NCBI RefSeq assembly: GCF_002831565.1
Contig: NZ_CP025096.1
Coordinates: 2,767,027 to 2,831,026, forward strand
Length of the DNA: 64,000 nt
Direction: 5' to 3'
Source of the DNA: Spirosoma pollinicola
Lineage (GTDB): Bacteria > Bacteroidota > Bacteroidia > Cytophagales > Spirosomataceae
A model generated the notes under the pieces. That model had not been told where the DNA came from. It made no database searches and worked only from the letters and a program-made list of their open reading frames with translations. Shown piece by piece: positions 18,216-25,929 of the stretch (position 1 is its first letter; the number at the start of each line of letters is the position of its first letter). Position numbers and translations under genes: made by a program.

Positions 18216-19396
18216 CTGTCGAAAAGATTTAGTCTGTATTCCAAAAATTCTTTCTTAGGTTGGTAAGACCGGGGTAGGTGTATAGGTTTGTACTCAAAGC
18301 GACCAAAAAAGTCATTATAGAATTCTTTATGCGAAGTCGCTTTTAGGCGTCTTGATATAAGAACTTTATAATCAGTGTCGATACAAATTAATCCCTTTTC
18401 ATAAGCTCGATCATATAAATTAGATAAACATATTCCGTTCTGAGGATTTAATCGTTCTTTTTCATTTTCAGCCCAGGGAATAATATGACCAGCCACTAAA
18501 AGTTCAGGTGTATTTATGCCTGAAATCGCACATTTACTTGCATAAGTTTTTAGAATCATCTTCCGAAAAACGTTCTGATTTATTCTGGTTTTTACATTCC
18601 TTACTATATAATCACCTTTCAGATCAGAAACTTGAAAATCTACATCAGAGTCTGATTCTTCAATACGTTTATCTTGGTATTCAGAAAGCTTACGTTCGCT
18701 TTCATAAGTTAAATCTTCTTGATTGCTCAAAAACTCATCCCATATGGGTTTTACTTGTCCCGCGCCCTCCTCTAATCCAATTATGCCATTTTGTTTATTG
18801 TATGGATCGGTGAAAGCAAAATTGTTTAATTTCATTGCAACAGAGCTCTCACTTTTTCCAATCAATTTTGCCAGTTTTTTTATTTCCTCATTGGTTAGAT
18901 TAAGTTCACCAGGTGGAAGTTTCAAGTACAAATTAAACACAGACAAAAGTTGAGCTCGATTCCATTGTTCGGATACAGTATTATAAGTTACATCGGAATA
19001 ATACTCGTTTAAGTGAAATATAAACTTACTTGGATACTTAGCTTTCACCTCTACATCTATAACTTCTATTCTGCCAAAATATATAAAATTGGTGTGATGA
19101 ATTGCTCTAAAAAATAGGTGTATTTCTTGTCCGTTAGACCTGGCATGAACCATTCTTTCTTCGGCAAAATGATCGTTTGGGCCTTCCCAGTGCAAATATT
19201 CGTCTAATAATTTATCTGCGTATTGTTCTGAAGAGCCTTGTTTTTCAGCCGTGACGAACAGGATTATCTTTGAATCACCTTTGGGAGTTACTACACCGCG
19301 AGCCAAAGCCTGATATGCGGCATATCCCCAAACTTCTGCTAAGAATTTGCGGGAGTATTCTTCGCCAATCTTTATTAAATCAAAGGAAACAGGCAT
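18212..19396 (-). CDS. HNH endonuclease with DUF3427-like N-terminal domain
   Basis: Protein of 394 residues. The N-terminal part contains KIILFVTAEKQGSSEQYADK and FHL/HWEGPNDH-type motifs (residues 43-78), as in the DUF3427 region of some helicase-nucleases. The middle (SVFNLYLKLPPGELNLTNEE, then LAKLIGKSESSVAMKLNNFA) is a helix-turn-helix-like segment often found before HNH_2 domains. The C-terminal HNH_2 nuclease has YASKCAISGI, VAGHIIPWAENEKERLNPQNG and LYDRAYEKGLI. It overlaps the Vsr gene by 17 bases and the next gene by four. The gene is visibly richer in A+T than the ATPase genes after it. It probably cuts foreign DNA, perhaps reading modification. Confidence 0.82.
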   Translation of the reverse strand: MPVSFDLIKIGEEYSRKFLAEVWGYAAYQALARGVVTPKGDSKIILFVTAEKQGSSEQYADKLLDEYLHWEGPNDHFAEERMVHARSNGQEIHLFFRAIHHTNFIYFGRIEVIDVEVKAKYPSKFIFHLNEYYSDVTYNTVSEQWNRAQLLSVFNLYLKLPPGELNLTNEEIKKLAKLIGKSESSVAMKLNNFAFTDPYNKQNGIIGLEEGAGQVKPIWDEFLSNQEDLTYESERKLSEYQDKRIEESDSDVDFQVSDLKGDYIVRNVKTRINQNVFRKMILKTYASKCAISGINTPELLVAGHIIPWAENEKERLNPQNGICLSNLYDRAYEKGLICIDTDYKVLISRRLKATSHKEFYNDFFGRFEYKPIHLPRSYQPKKEFLEYRLNLFDR

Positions 19397-19820
19397 TTAC
19401 TGGAATGATAGTGGGATGTTTTTTTACATTTTGACATGTCGCATCCTTCGTTTTACGATTCAACTCACACTCAAATATGGTTATAATTCTCCAGCCTTCG
19501 GCTACTAATTTGGCTTGATTTTCGGTGTCACGGCGTTTATTTCCATTGATTTTATCAAGCCACCATTCGGTACGGGTCTTAGGGACAACAAAGTAGCGAC
19601 AACCGTCGTGGCCGTGAAAAAAACGGCCATGCACGAAAATTGCCGTTTTGTACTTGGGTAGCACTACGTCGGGCTTACCGGGCAGTCTTTTATCGTGAAG
19701 TCGATAACGGAAACCATGTGCATGAAGAAACTTGCGGACAATAAGCTCTGGTTTTGTGTCTTTGCTTCTTACCCGAGACATATTGTAACTACGCTGCTCA
19801 GGTGTGTGTACGTCGGTCAT
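19380..19820 (-). CDS. Vsr-family (very short patch repair) endonuclease
   Basis: Protein of 146 residues, a usual Vsr length. It starts MTDVHTPEQRSYNMSRVRSK, followed by KPELIVRKFLHAHGFRYRLH, LPGKPDVVLPKY with the catalytic Asp, and the FVHGRFFHGH histidine cluster, ending with GWRIITIFECEL. In the Escherichia coli enzyme the first Cys of HGCFWH is a zinc ligand; here it is Arg, although a Cys follows in HGHDGC. Vsr nicks T:G mismatches left by deamination at Dcm sites. In Z1-type operons the relative is thought to act as a restriction subunit. It is the first gene of the operon, but no cytosine methyltransferase is beside it. Confidence 0.9.
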   Translation of the reverse strand: MTDVHTPEQRSYNMSRVRSKDTKPELIVRKFLHAHGFRYRLHDKRLPGKPDVVLPKYKTAIFVHGRFFHGHDGCRYFVVPKTRTEWWLDKINGNKRRDTENQAKLVAEGWRIITIFECELNRKTKDATCQNVKKHPTIIPVNACFL

Positions 19821-19823
19821 TGA

Positions 19824-19870
19824 AAAGGGCGTTGAGTTGGTCTGCCTATAACAAGATCAGCCCGCCCTTT
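19824..19870 (-). promoter_or_regulatory. Hairpin just upstream of the Vsr start
   Basis: AAAGGGCG (19824-19831) and CGCCCTTT (19863-19870) are inverted, and on the minus strand the stem is followed by TTTT three bases before the Vsr ATG. It could end transcription from the DUF3761 gene or act as an attenuator in the operon leader. The operon promoter must lie in or above it. Confidence 0.3.
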
Positions 19871-19873
19871 GTC

Positions 19874-20191
19874 TCACAACCACCGCTTCACCCCGCCATG
19901 ATGCGAACAGGTGCCACGCCTTGACTGGCTGAAACTATACGAATTATCCCGGCATTGAGCTGTTGCTCCGGCCCGTGGAGCGGTATAAAAGGTTGGCGAC
20001 TGAACCCGATTGCCCTCGCTGTTGGTGTAATAATGGGTTGAACCAGATGATGGGCGAGCCGGGCGATGGGCGCGATGATGACGAACAGAGGTTCGAGAAC
20101 GGTGAGCAGGTGTTTGCGCTTCGGCAATTCCCAAAACAGCGTTGATCAGGAAAACAGTCGCAAGGGTCAGGAAGCGAAGGTGGTGGCCCAT
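19874..20191 (-). CDS. DUF3761-type small secreted protein
   Basis: Protein of 105 residues with a signal peptide (about residues 1-25, ending AEAQ), then a basic, His/Arg-rich stretch, and a C-terminal motif CRDNSYSFSQSRRGTCSHHGGVKRWL (residues 80-105) that is the core of DUF3761. The two cysteines and paired histidines could bind metal or form a disulfide. The function is unknown. It lies upstream of the defence operon on the same strand but is separated by a hairpin, so I do not count it as part of the system. Confidence 0.7.
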   Translation of the reverse strand: MGHHLRFLTLATVFLINAVLGIAEAQTPAHRSRTSVRHHRAHRPARPSSGSTHYYTNSEGNRVQSPTFYTAPRAGATAQCRDNSYSFSQSRRGTCSHHGGVKRWL

Positions 20192-20225
20192 GAAAGTGAA
20201 AATGTTGAGGGAGAGTAGGACTGGT

Positions 20226-20624
20226 TTACCAGATTACATCTACTACATCACTATAGCGACTAAATTTTTCATCTGCCAAGATAATTGGTATTCGTTCCGC
20301 TAGAGCCGTAGCCAGAATCAATCTATCGAAGGGATCTCGATGGTCTTCAAAAAATGGCACCTGATCATAAGCCAATAAATGATCGTTCGTGATGGGTAGT
20401 ATCTCAATTGCCTCGTTCTTGCAATCTAAAATCAACCCTGCCAGCCCGCGCCTGAGATTTAATCGACCACCAATTTTCAGTTTGATAGCCACTTCAAATA
20501 AGCTGATTCGCCTAACATAAATTTCATTTTCAGAGTCGCTAATTCGGGCATATATCTCCTTTGTGAGCCGCTTATTGCCTTCTAAAAATCATATAATTAT
20601 CTGTGTATCGATCAGTAGCCGCAT
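20226..20624 (-). pseudogene. PIN-domain (VapC-like) toxin gene with an internal stop codon
   Basis: From the ATG at 20624 the frame reads MRLLIDTQIII, a TGA at 20589-20591, then FLEGNKRLTKEIYARISDSE and on through a complete PIN domain ending SDVVDVIW. The family has a Trp at the stop position (xxIIWFLEGN), so a single TGG-to-TGA change explains it. The acidic PIN residues remain: Asp6, Glu in SLFEVAIK, and DHRDPFDRLILATA. PIN toxins are RNases. The ATG overlaps the antitoxin stop (TAATG). An in-frame GTG at 20492 could give only a truncated protein lacking Asp6. The toxin is therefore probably inactive unless TGA is read through. Confidence 0.85.
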
Positions 20625-20845
20625 TACATATATTCATTTAGATCATCTAGCGGCTCGTTGAATTCATCTGACATCCAGACTTCCCCTTTCATGCTCCCAC
20701 CTTCCCGTTTTTTTATCTGATTTAGTTGAGAAGGTGAACTCTCCTCCAAAAACGTCACGATTACTTTTGTTCGTTTTTGAACGGGGGGGACTTCATCCCA
20801 GATAATCTGGACATTGTCATAAATACCTTTTATTGCAGTAAGCAT
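20624..20845 (-). CDS. Antitoxin of the VapBC-like pair
   Basis: Protein of 73 residues from the ATG at 20845 (MLTAIKGIYDNVQ). The N-terminal part resembles the small AbrB-like/DUF2281 antitoxins of Cyanobacteria and Bacteroidota that accompany PIN toxins: IKGIYDN, PPVQKRTKVIVTFLEE. The C-terminal GGSMKGEVWMSDEFNEPLDDL is the usual toxin-binding tail. It is upstream of and overlaps the PIN gene by one base. Since the toxin is broken here, the antitoxin may survive as a relic. Confidence 0.8.
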   Translation of the reverse strand: MLTAIKGIYDNVQIIWDEVPPVQKRTKVIVTFLEESSPSQLNQIKKREGGSMKGEVWMSDEFNEPLDDLNEYM

Positions 20846-20885
20846 AACCAATATGTTTTTAGTAAATTAATCAATCTGTGTCTAC

Positions 20886-21248
20886 TTAAGCTGCCAGCAA
20901 GCTTTCTGCCGGAATGTGTAACTGTTGAAACAGGGTTTTTATCATTTTCAAAGTTAGGGGGCGTTTGCGGTTCAATACTTCTGATAGACGATTTTTGCCT
21001 CCCAATAAAGCCGCTAACTCTTTTGAGGACAAACCTAACTCATCGGCCTGATAACGAATGGCATCAATAGGGTCGGGGGGTAGAATTGGTGTTGTTTTGT
21101 TTTCATAATCATCTGCTAAGATTGACAGAACTTCCAGCAAATCGGCTTCTGGTGAGTTAGGCGGACAATCCAGTAACTGATCAATCTGCCTCATCACCTG
21201 AGCATAATGTTCGGTGCTCTTAATAGGCTTAATTATCGTTTCGCTCAT
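20886..21248 (-). CDS. higA: HigA-type antitoxin with XRE helix-turn-helix
   Basis: Protein of 120 residues started at the ATG at 21248, four bases after the HigB stop (an earlier start at 21272 would overlap HigB). The C-terminal half is an XRE/HTH domain: IRYQADELGLSSKELAALLG, GGKNRLSEVLNRKRPLTLKMI. The N-terminal half (LLDCPPNSPEADLLEVLSIL) is the toxin-binding part typical of HigA in HigB-first systems. It should neutralise HigB and repress the operon. Gene order toxin-antitoxin agrees with HigBA. Confidence 0.88.
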   Translation of the reverse strand: MSETIIKPIKSTEHYAQVMRQIDQLLDCPPNSPEADLLEVLSILADDYENKTTPILPPDPIDAIRYQADELGLSSKELAALLGGKNRLSEVLNRKRPLTLKMIKTLFQQLHIPAESLLAA

Positions 21249-21252
21249 GGTT

Positions 21253-21549
21253 TCAGAGAGTTTGTATGTCATTTATGGCATCATATTCTTTATGGTTACC
21301 AATGAACCGAATATATGCAACTTGAATATCGTATCGAAAGAAGATAATCAGACAGTATTTGTTTTTACAAATGTTGAAGACTATCCGACCGTTACCTACA
21401 GTATCTGCACCGTTAAAACCATTAATAACGTCATTAGGAGTATTACAGTCGTTCTTGCTGATTTTGGTATACCAAAATCGTAAACCTGTTTCAGCATCGG
21501 GATTCTGTTCCCAAAATTCTCGCGAAGTACCTTTGGCAATGATTCGCAT
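21253..21549 (-). CDS. higB: HigB-type toxin
   Basis: Protein of 98 residues started at the ATG at 21549 (MRIIAKGTSREFWEQNPDAE). It belongs to the HigB family of RelE-fold mRNA interferases: RFWYTKISKNDCNTPNDV, GNGRIVFNICKNKYCLIIFF, VAYIRFIGNHKEYDAIN. The frame is intact, and the final Tyr-Asp segment typical of the family is present. It cleaves mRNA at the ribosome. It heads the pair with HigA and is divergent from uvrA, 123 bases away. Two cysteines (NDC and NIC) are uncommon but do not disturb the fold motifs. Confidence 0.88.
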   Translation of the reverse strand: MRIIAKGTSREFWEQNPDAETGLRFWYTKISKNDCNTPNDVINGFNGADTVGNGRIVFNICKNKYCLIIFFRYDIQVAYIRFIGNHKEYDAINDIQTL

Positions 21550-21672
21550 TGGACAATCGTATTGAATTAGTTTCGTGTTCCCAAATCTGGAACAATCCTT
21601 TGAAAGCAGTCTGATTTCCCGGAAACTACCCCAGCCTGTTTTACGTTGTTCTTTAGAATAAGCCAACCGAAC

Positions 21673-24564
21673 GTGACAGAAGAAAAAACAGTCGAGCGTC
21701 AGCCCGGACTTACTGATATTGACCTCACAGGCTACGACCAGATTGAAGTGCTGGGTGCCCGCGAACACAACCTCAAAAACATTGACGTCGTTATTCCCCG
21801 TAACAAACTGGTGGTCGTAACGGGTATCAGCGGAAGCGGCAAATCGTCGCTGGCCTTCGATACCATTTATGCCGAAGGTCAACGGCGATACATGGAGAGT
21901 TTTTCGGCCTATGCCCGCTCGTTTATCGGCGACATGGAGCGGCCCGATGTCGACAAGATCAACGGCCTGAGTCCGGTGATTTCCATCGAGCAGAAAACAA
22001 CGTCTAAAAACCCTCGCTCAACGGTTGGGACGACTACTGAAATCTACGACTTTCTGCGTTTGCTCTACGCCCGTGCGGGTGAAGCGTATTCGTACGTAAC
22101 GGGCCGCAAAATGGAACGGCAGTCGCAGGACCAAATTATCGACACGATTCTGGGGCAATACGAAGGCCAGAAAATAACGCTGCTGGCCCCCATCATCCGA
22201 AGCCGAAAAGGACATTACCGCGAACTATTCGTGCAGATTGCCAAAACGGGTTATACCAAAGTGCGGGTCGATGGCGCGGTGCAGGACATCGTGCCGAAAA
22301 TGCAGCTGGACCGCTACAAAATCCACGATATCGAAATTGTTATTGACCGGCTGGTCCCTAAAACGGAAGATCGGTATCGGCTCAGTCAGTCGATTCAAAC
22401 GGCTATGAAGCAGGGCAAAGGAGCCATGCAAATGCTGGACGGCGAAGGGAAATTGATTTATTTCTCCCAGAACCTGATGGACCCCGAATCGGGGATTAGT
22501 TACGACGAACCATCGCCAAACTCGTTCTCGTTCAACTCGCCCTATGGAGCCTGTCCGGTTTGTAACGGCCTGGGTGTAGTTGAAGAAATCACGGAAGAAT
22601 CGGTTATTCCCGATAAATCGCTGAGTATCAGTCGGGGAGCTATTGCCCCGCTGGGTGAATACCGTGAACTGTGGATTTTTAAGGAGATTGAAGCGATTCT
22701 GAAAAAATACAAACTCAATCTCACCACGCCGGTTGTCAAGTTTCCCGAAGAGTTGCTCCACGCGCTCATGTACGGAACGGAAGAAGAAGCCACGGTTCCG
22801 TCGAAAAAGTATGTCGGTGAGGATTATTACAGCTTCAAATTCGAAGGCATTGTCAACTTCCTGAAACGTCAGCAGGAAAACAGTACCGACAAAATTCAGG
22901 AGTGGCTAAAGGATTTTATGGTCGTGAAAAAATGCCCCGAATGCGAGGGCGCACGGCTAAAGAAAGAGTCGCTGTTCTTTAAGGTCGCCGAGAAAAACAT
23001 CTCTGAACTGGCCCGGATGGATATTTCGGAACTGACCGAGTGGTTTGAGGACGTAGAGAGCCGCATGACCAACCGGCAGAATATTATCGGAAAAGAGATC
23101 CTCAAAGAGATTCGCAAACGCATCGGTTTCCTGCTCGACATTGGTCTCGACTACCTGACGCTCGATCGTCCCCTACGGACATTGTCGGGGGGCGAAGCAC
23201 AGCGTATCCGGCTGGCTACCCAAATCGGGACGCAGTTGGTGGGCGTGCTGTACATCATGGACGAACCGAGTATCGGTTTGCACCAGCGCGACAACGTGAA
23301 GCTGATCGACTCGCTGAAAAACCTGCGCGATTTGGGAAACACCGTTCTGGTTGTTGAGCACGATAAAGACATGATGCTCGAATCGGACTTTATACTTGAT
23401 ATTGGTCCCGGTGCCGGGCGGCATGGCGGTCAGGTCGTCAACCAGGGAACACCTGAAGAGTTCTTGAAAAATCAGTATGTTGGCGTTGCGGGAAGCAGCA
23501 CCACCGCCGATTACCTAAGCGGTCGGCGGGCCATTGAGGTGCCCAAAGAACGCCGGAAAGGAAATGGTAAATTTCTGGTCATCAAGAATGCAACGGGGCA
23601 CAACTTGAAAAATGTAACGTTGCGTTTGCCGCTTGGCCGTATGGTCACCATTACGGGCGTTTCGGGTAGCGGCAAGTCATCGCTCATTCACGAAACCTTG
23701 TTTCCAATTCTGAACCGGCATTTTTTTAGATCGAAGCGCGAATCCTTGCCGTTCAAATCGGTTGACGGACTGGAACATCTGGACAAAGTGATCGAGGTCG
23801 ACCAGTCGCCCATTGGCCGGACGCCCCGTTCGAATCCAGCCACTTACACGGGTATGTTCTCGGAAATCAGGACGTTGTTTGCGGAGTTACCCGAAGCGAA
23901 AATTCGGGGCTACAAACCCGGTCGGTTCTCGTTCAACGTGAAAGGTGGGCGATGTGAAGACTGCGAAGGCGCGGGGATGAAGAAGATTGAAATGGAATTT
24001 CTGCCCGATGTTCACGTCATGTGCGAAACCTGCAAAGGCAAACGCTTTAACCGCGAAACCCTGGAAGTCCGGTTCAAAGGCAAATCCATTGCCGATGTCC
24101 TCGATATGACCGTTGAACAAGCGCTGGATTTCTTCGCCAGTCAGCCCAAAATTCTGCGCAAGGTAACGACGATGAACGACGTTGGTCTGGGCTACATTAC
24201 CCTTGGCCAACATGCCACCACGCTATCGGGAGGAGAAGCCCAACGGGTAAAACTTGCCGAAGAATTGTCGAAGAAAGACACAGGTAAAACGCTTTACATT
24301 CTCGATGAGCCAACTACTGGTCTGCATTTTCAGGACATAGCGCACCTGCTCGATGTATTGAACAAACTCGCCGACAAGGGCAATACGGTACTGATTATCG
24401 AACACAATCTGGACGTGATTAAAGTATCCGACCACCTTATCGACCTCGGTCCTGAGGGCGGTAATAAGGGCGGTTACATCATCGCCGAAGGCTCTCCCGA
24501 AAAGGTGGCTGAGGTGAAAGGAAGCTACACCGGCAAGTTTTTGAAGATGGAGCTGGCGGGTTAG
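21673..24564 (+). CDS. uvrA: Excinuclease ABC subunit A
   Basis: Protein of 963 residues from a GTG at 21673 (reading [12 protein letters not shown]); the frame also offers a TTG at 21646, and there is no ATG near the N-terminus. Both ABC modules are complete: Walker [14 protein letters not shown] and [13 protein letters not shown], signatures [12 protein letters not shown] and [12 protein letters not shown], Walker [12 protein letters not shown] and [11 protein letters not shown]. Zinc modules are [17 protein letters not shown] and CEDCEGAG with CETCKGKRF. It scans DNA for bulky lesions in nucleotide excision repair as a dimer that loads UvrB. It is divergent from higBA. Confidence 0.97.
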   Translation: MTEEKTVERQPGLTDIDLTGYDQIEVLGAREHNLKNIDVVIPRNKLVVVTGISGSGKSSLAFDTIYAEGQRRYMESFSAYARSFIGDMERPDVDKINGLSPVISIEQKTTSKNPRSTVGTTTEIYDFLRLLYARAGEAYSYVTGRKMERQSQDQIIDTILGQYEGQKITLLAPIIRSRKGHYRELFVQIAKTGYTKVRVDGAVQDIVPKMQLDRYKIHDIEIVIDRLVPKTEDRYRLSQSIQTAMKQGKGAMQMLDGEGKLIYFSQNLMDPESGISYDEPSPNSFSFNSPYGACPVCNGLGVVEEITEESVIPDKSLSISRGAIAPLGEYRELWIFKEIEAILKKYKLNLTTPVVKFPEELLHALMYGTEEEATVPSKKYVGEDYYSFKFEGIVNFLKRQQENSTDKIQEWLKDFMVVKKCPECEGARLKKESLFFKVAEKNISELARMDISELTEWFEDVESRMTNRQNIIGKEILKEIRKRIGFLLDIGLDYLTLDRPLRTLSGGEAQRIRLATQIGTQLVGVLYIMDEPSIGLHQRDNVKLIDSLKNLRDLGNTVLVVEHDKDMMLESDFILDIGPGAGRHGGQVVNQGTPEEFLKNQYVGVAGSSTTADYLSGRRAIEVPKERRKGNGKFLVIKNATGHNLKNVTLRLPLGRMVTITGVSGSGKSSLIHETLFPILNRHFFRSKRESLPFKSVDGLEHLDKVIEVDQSPIGRTPRSNPATYTGMFSEIRTLFAELPEAKIRGYKPGRFSFNVKGGRCEDCEGAGMKKIEMEFLPDVHVMCETCKGKRFNRETLEVRFKGKSIADVLDMTVEQALDFFASQPKILRKVTTMNDVGLGYITLGQHATTLSGGEAQRVKLAEELSKKDTGKTLYILDEPTTGLHFQDIAHLLDVLNKLADKGNTVLIIEHNLDVIKVSDHLIDLGPEGGNKGGYIIAEGSPEKVAEVKGSYTGKFLKMELAG

Positions 24565-24620
24565 TGAGCCGCAAAATCTGTTATCTTCGCCGGTACTAAC
24601 AACCTGCGAAAAATAGATTC

Positions 24621-25013
24621 ATGCGTAACCCATTTTTTTATGTTTTGCTCCTGGTGCTTGTCGTTCTGGACGGCTGGCTCCTGGCACACCCCAACCTGAT
24701 CGGTCAGGCTGGGGTGTTCTTTTTTGATTACACCTACCTAGACACATTTCCCAAAGCATTAGGCACCGTGTCGGCTGTTGTTGGTATTGCTTTGTTAATC
24801 AGCTGGAGTATCGGACGATTAAGCCGCCCGGCGGCATTAGGCATCACGGTTGCCCTATTGGCAGCATCGGTGTACTACCTGTTTCAGAGTTTCACGCAGT
24901 ACAACACGGGTATCTACAAACTAACAGGTGCGGGTTTCCGGGCCGGAGCTATTTTGTTGCCGGGTTTAATTGTTTTGGTATTTGGCGAAGGGTTGCTTCG
25001 GCGGTTACGGTAG
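24621..25013 (+). CDS. Hypothetical four-helix membrane protein
   Basis: Protein of 130 residues, nearly all hydrophobic: helices at about 5-22 (FYVLLLVLVVLDGWLLA), 48-65 (GTVSAVVGIALLISWSIG), 70-88 (AALGITVALLAASVYYLF) and 107-124 (AGAILLPGLIVLVFGEG). No motif is recognised. It follows uvrA by 56 bases. The 3' end of the gene (LVFGEGLLRR region) has a degraded second copy about 140 bases downstream, beside a second REPIN, so this end was part of a small duplication. Confidence 0.7.
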   Translation: MRNPFFYVLLLVLVVLDGWLLAHPNLIGQAGVFFFDYTYLDTFPKALGTVSAVVGIALLISWSIGRLSRPAALGITVALLAASVYYLFQSFTQYNTGIYKLTGAGFRAGAILLPGLIVLVFGEGLLRRLR

Positions 25014-25016
25014 CTT

Positions 25017-25097
25017 TGTACCCGACAGCATCTTGCTGTCGGTGTGTAGGTTATTTTATGTACTTTACACACCGACAGCAAGATGCTGTCGGGTACA
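25017..25097. repeat. REPIN A1, associated with the first RAYT
   Basis: Two inverted REP units frame an A+T spacer. Each unit is GTAC followed by a hairpin with 9-bp stem CCGACAGCA and a TCT loop. Outer edges read TGTACCC and GGGTACA. The element starts four bases after the stop codon of the membrane protein gene. The spacer GTTATTTTATGTACTTTACA is shared with REPIN A2. Confidence 0.85.
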
Positions 25098-25146
25098 CAT
25101 TTGCTTACTGGGTCTAGTGTTTGGCGAAGGTTGCTTCATGGGTAAG

Positions 25147-25276
25147 TGTGTACCCGACAGCATCTTGCTGTCGGTATTTCCAGATCTCCGGCCTGTGTAC
25201 TCAGCCTATGGCGATGGTCGGTGTGTATGTTATTTTATGTACTTTACACGCCGACAGCAAGATGCTGTCGGGTACA
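25147..25276. repeat. REPIN A2, interrupted by about 45 extra bases
   Basis: The same REP units as A1 occur at 25147-25176 and inverted at 25249-25276, with the A1-type spacer next to the second one. About 45 unrelated bases (roughly 25177-25217) separate the first unit from the spacer, flanked by GGTCGGT/TGTCGGT-like ends. The right unit ends four bases before the RAYT ATG. The DNA before A2 (25109-25140) resembles the 3' end of the preceding membrane gene. Confidence 0.8.
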
Positions 25277-25279
25277 TTT

Positions 25280-25929
25280 ATGAACGAACCTTTCCGTGCC
25301 TTTTACCGAACGAAATTACCGCATATTCAGCCATTAGGCGGGACGTTCTTCGTGACGTTGAGCTGTTTGATTCATTGCCGCAATCAGTAAGAAAGACATT
25401 GCGGGAAGAATTTGATTGGCAGCAAAAACAGCTTTTGGTGCAGCCTGATTACATACCTGAACAGTTAGACCGGCTTCACCGTCAGTTTTTCGGACGATAT
25501 GATGCTATACTTGACAAAATAGATAATGGATCACATTACTTCAGGCTTGACGCAGTTGCGCAGATTGTAGCCGATGCTTTACATTTCTTTGATGAAAAGA
25601 AGTACGATTTAATTGCCTTCACGATTATGTCGAATCATGTACATGTTGTATTTGGACTCAATCCTGTTCCGGAAACCAGACCATCCATCACCCTCGACAA
25701 AGTCATGCACAGCCTGAAAAGCTATACAGCTACTAAATGCAATGAATTGCTCGACAGGTCGGGTAGTTTTTGGGAACACGAAAGCTACGACCGGCTCGTG
25801 CGCGACCGGAACGAACTCCACCGCATTGTACAATACACGTTGCAAAACCCGGTGAAGGCTGGTTTGTGCGAACGTTGGCAAGACTGGAAATGGACATACA
25901 TAAAACCAGACTATAATGACTTTGAATAA
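25280..25929 (+). pseudogene. REP-associated tyrosine transposase (RAYT), frameshifted
   Basis: From the ATG at 25280 one frame reads MNEPFRAFYRTKLPHIQPL, GGTFFVT and then fails; the frame one base back continues LFDSLPQSVRKTLREEF to a normal end at 25929. One missing base at about 25358-25363 explains this. The rest has the Y1 transposase signature: HUH motif SNHVHVVF, MHSLKSYTATKCNELL, WEHESYDRLVRDRNELHRIV and the presumed catalytic Tyr in QYTLQNPVKAGLC. RAYTs are single-copy enzymes that nick and move REP hairpins. This one is enclosed by three REPINs of one family. It is probably inactive now, although its repeats are well preserved. Confidence 0.85.

Noticed and set aside
21550-21882. 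Upstream extension of the HigB frame
   Set aside because: It runs antisense through the start of uvrA; HigB homology begins at the ATG at 21549.
24970-25279. Long open frame through REPINs A1 and A2 into the RAYT
   Set aside because: It runs across palindromic repeats and a duplicated gene end; only the part from 25363 on encodes RAYT sequence. The homologous N-terminus is in another frame from 25280.
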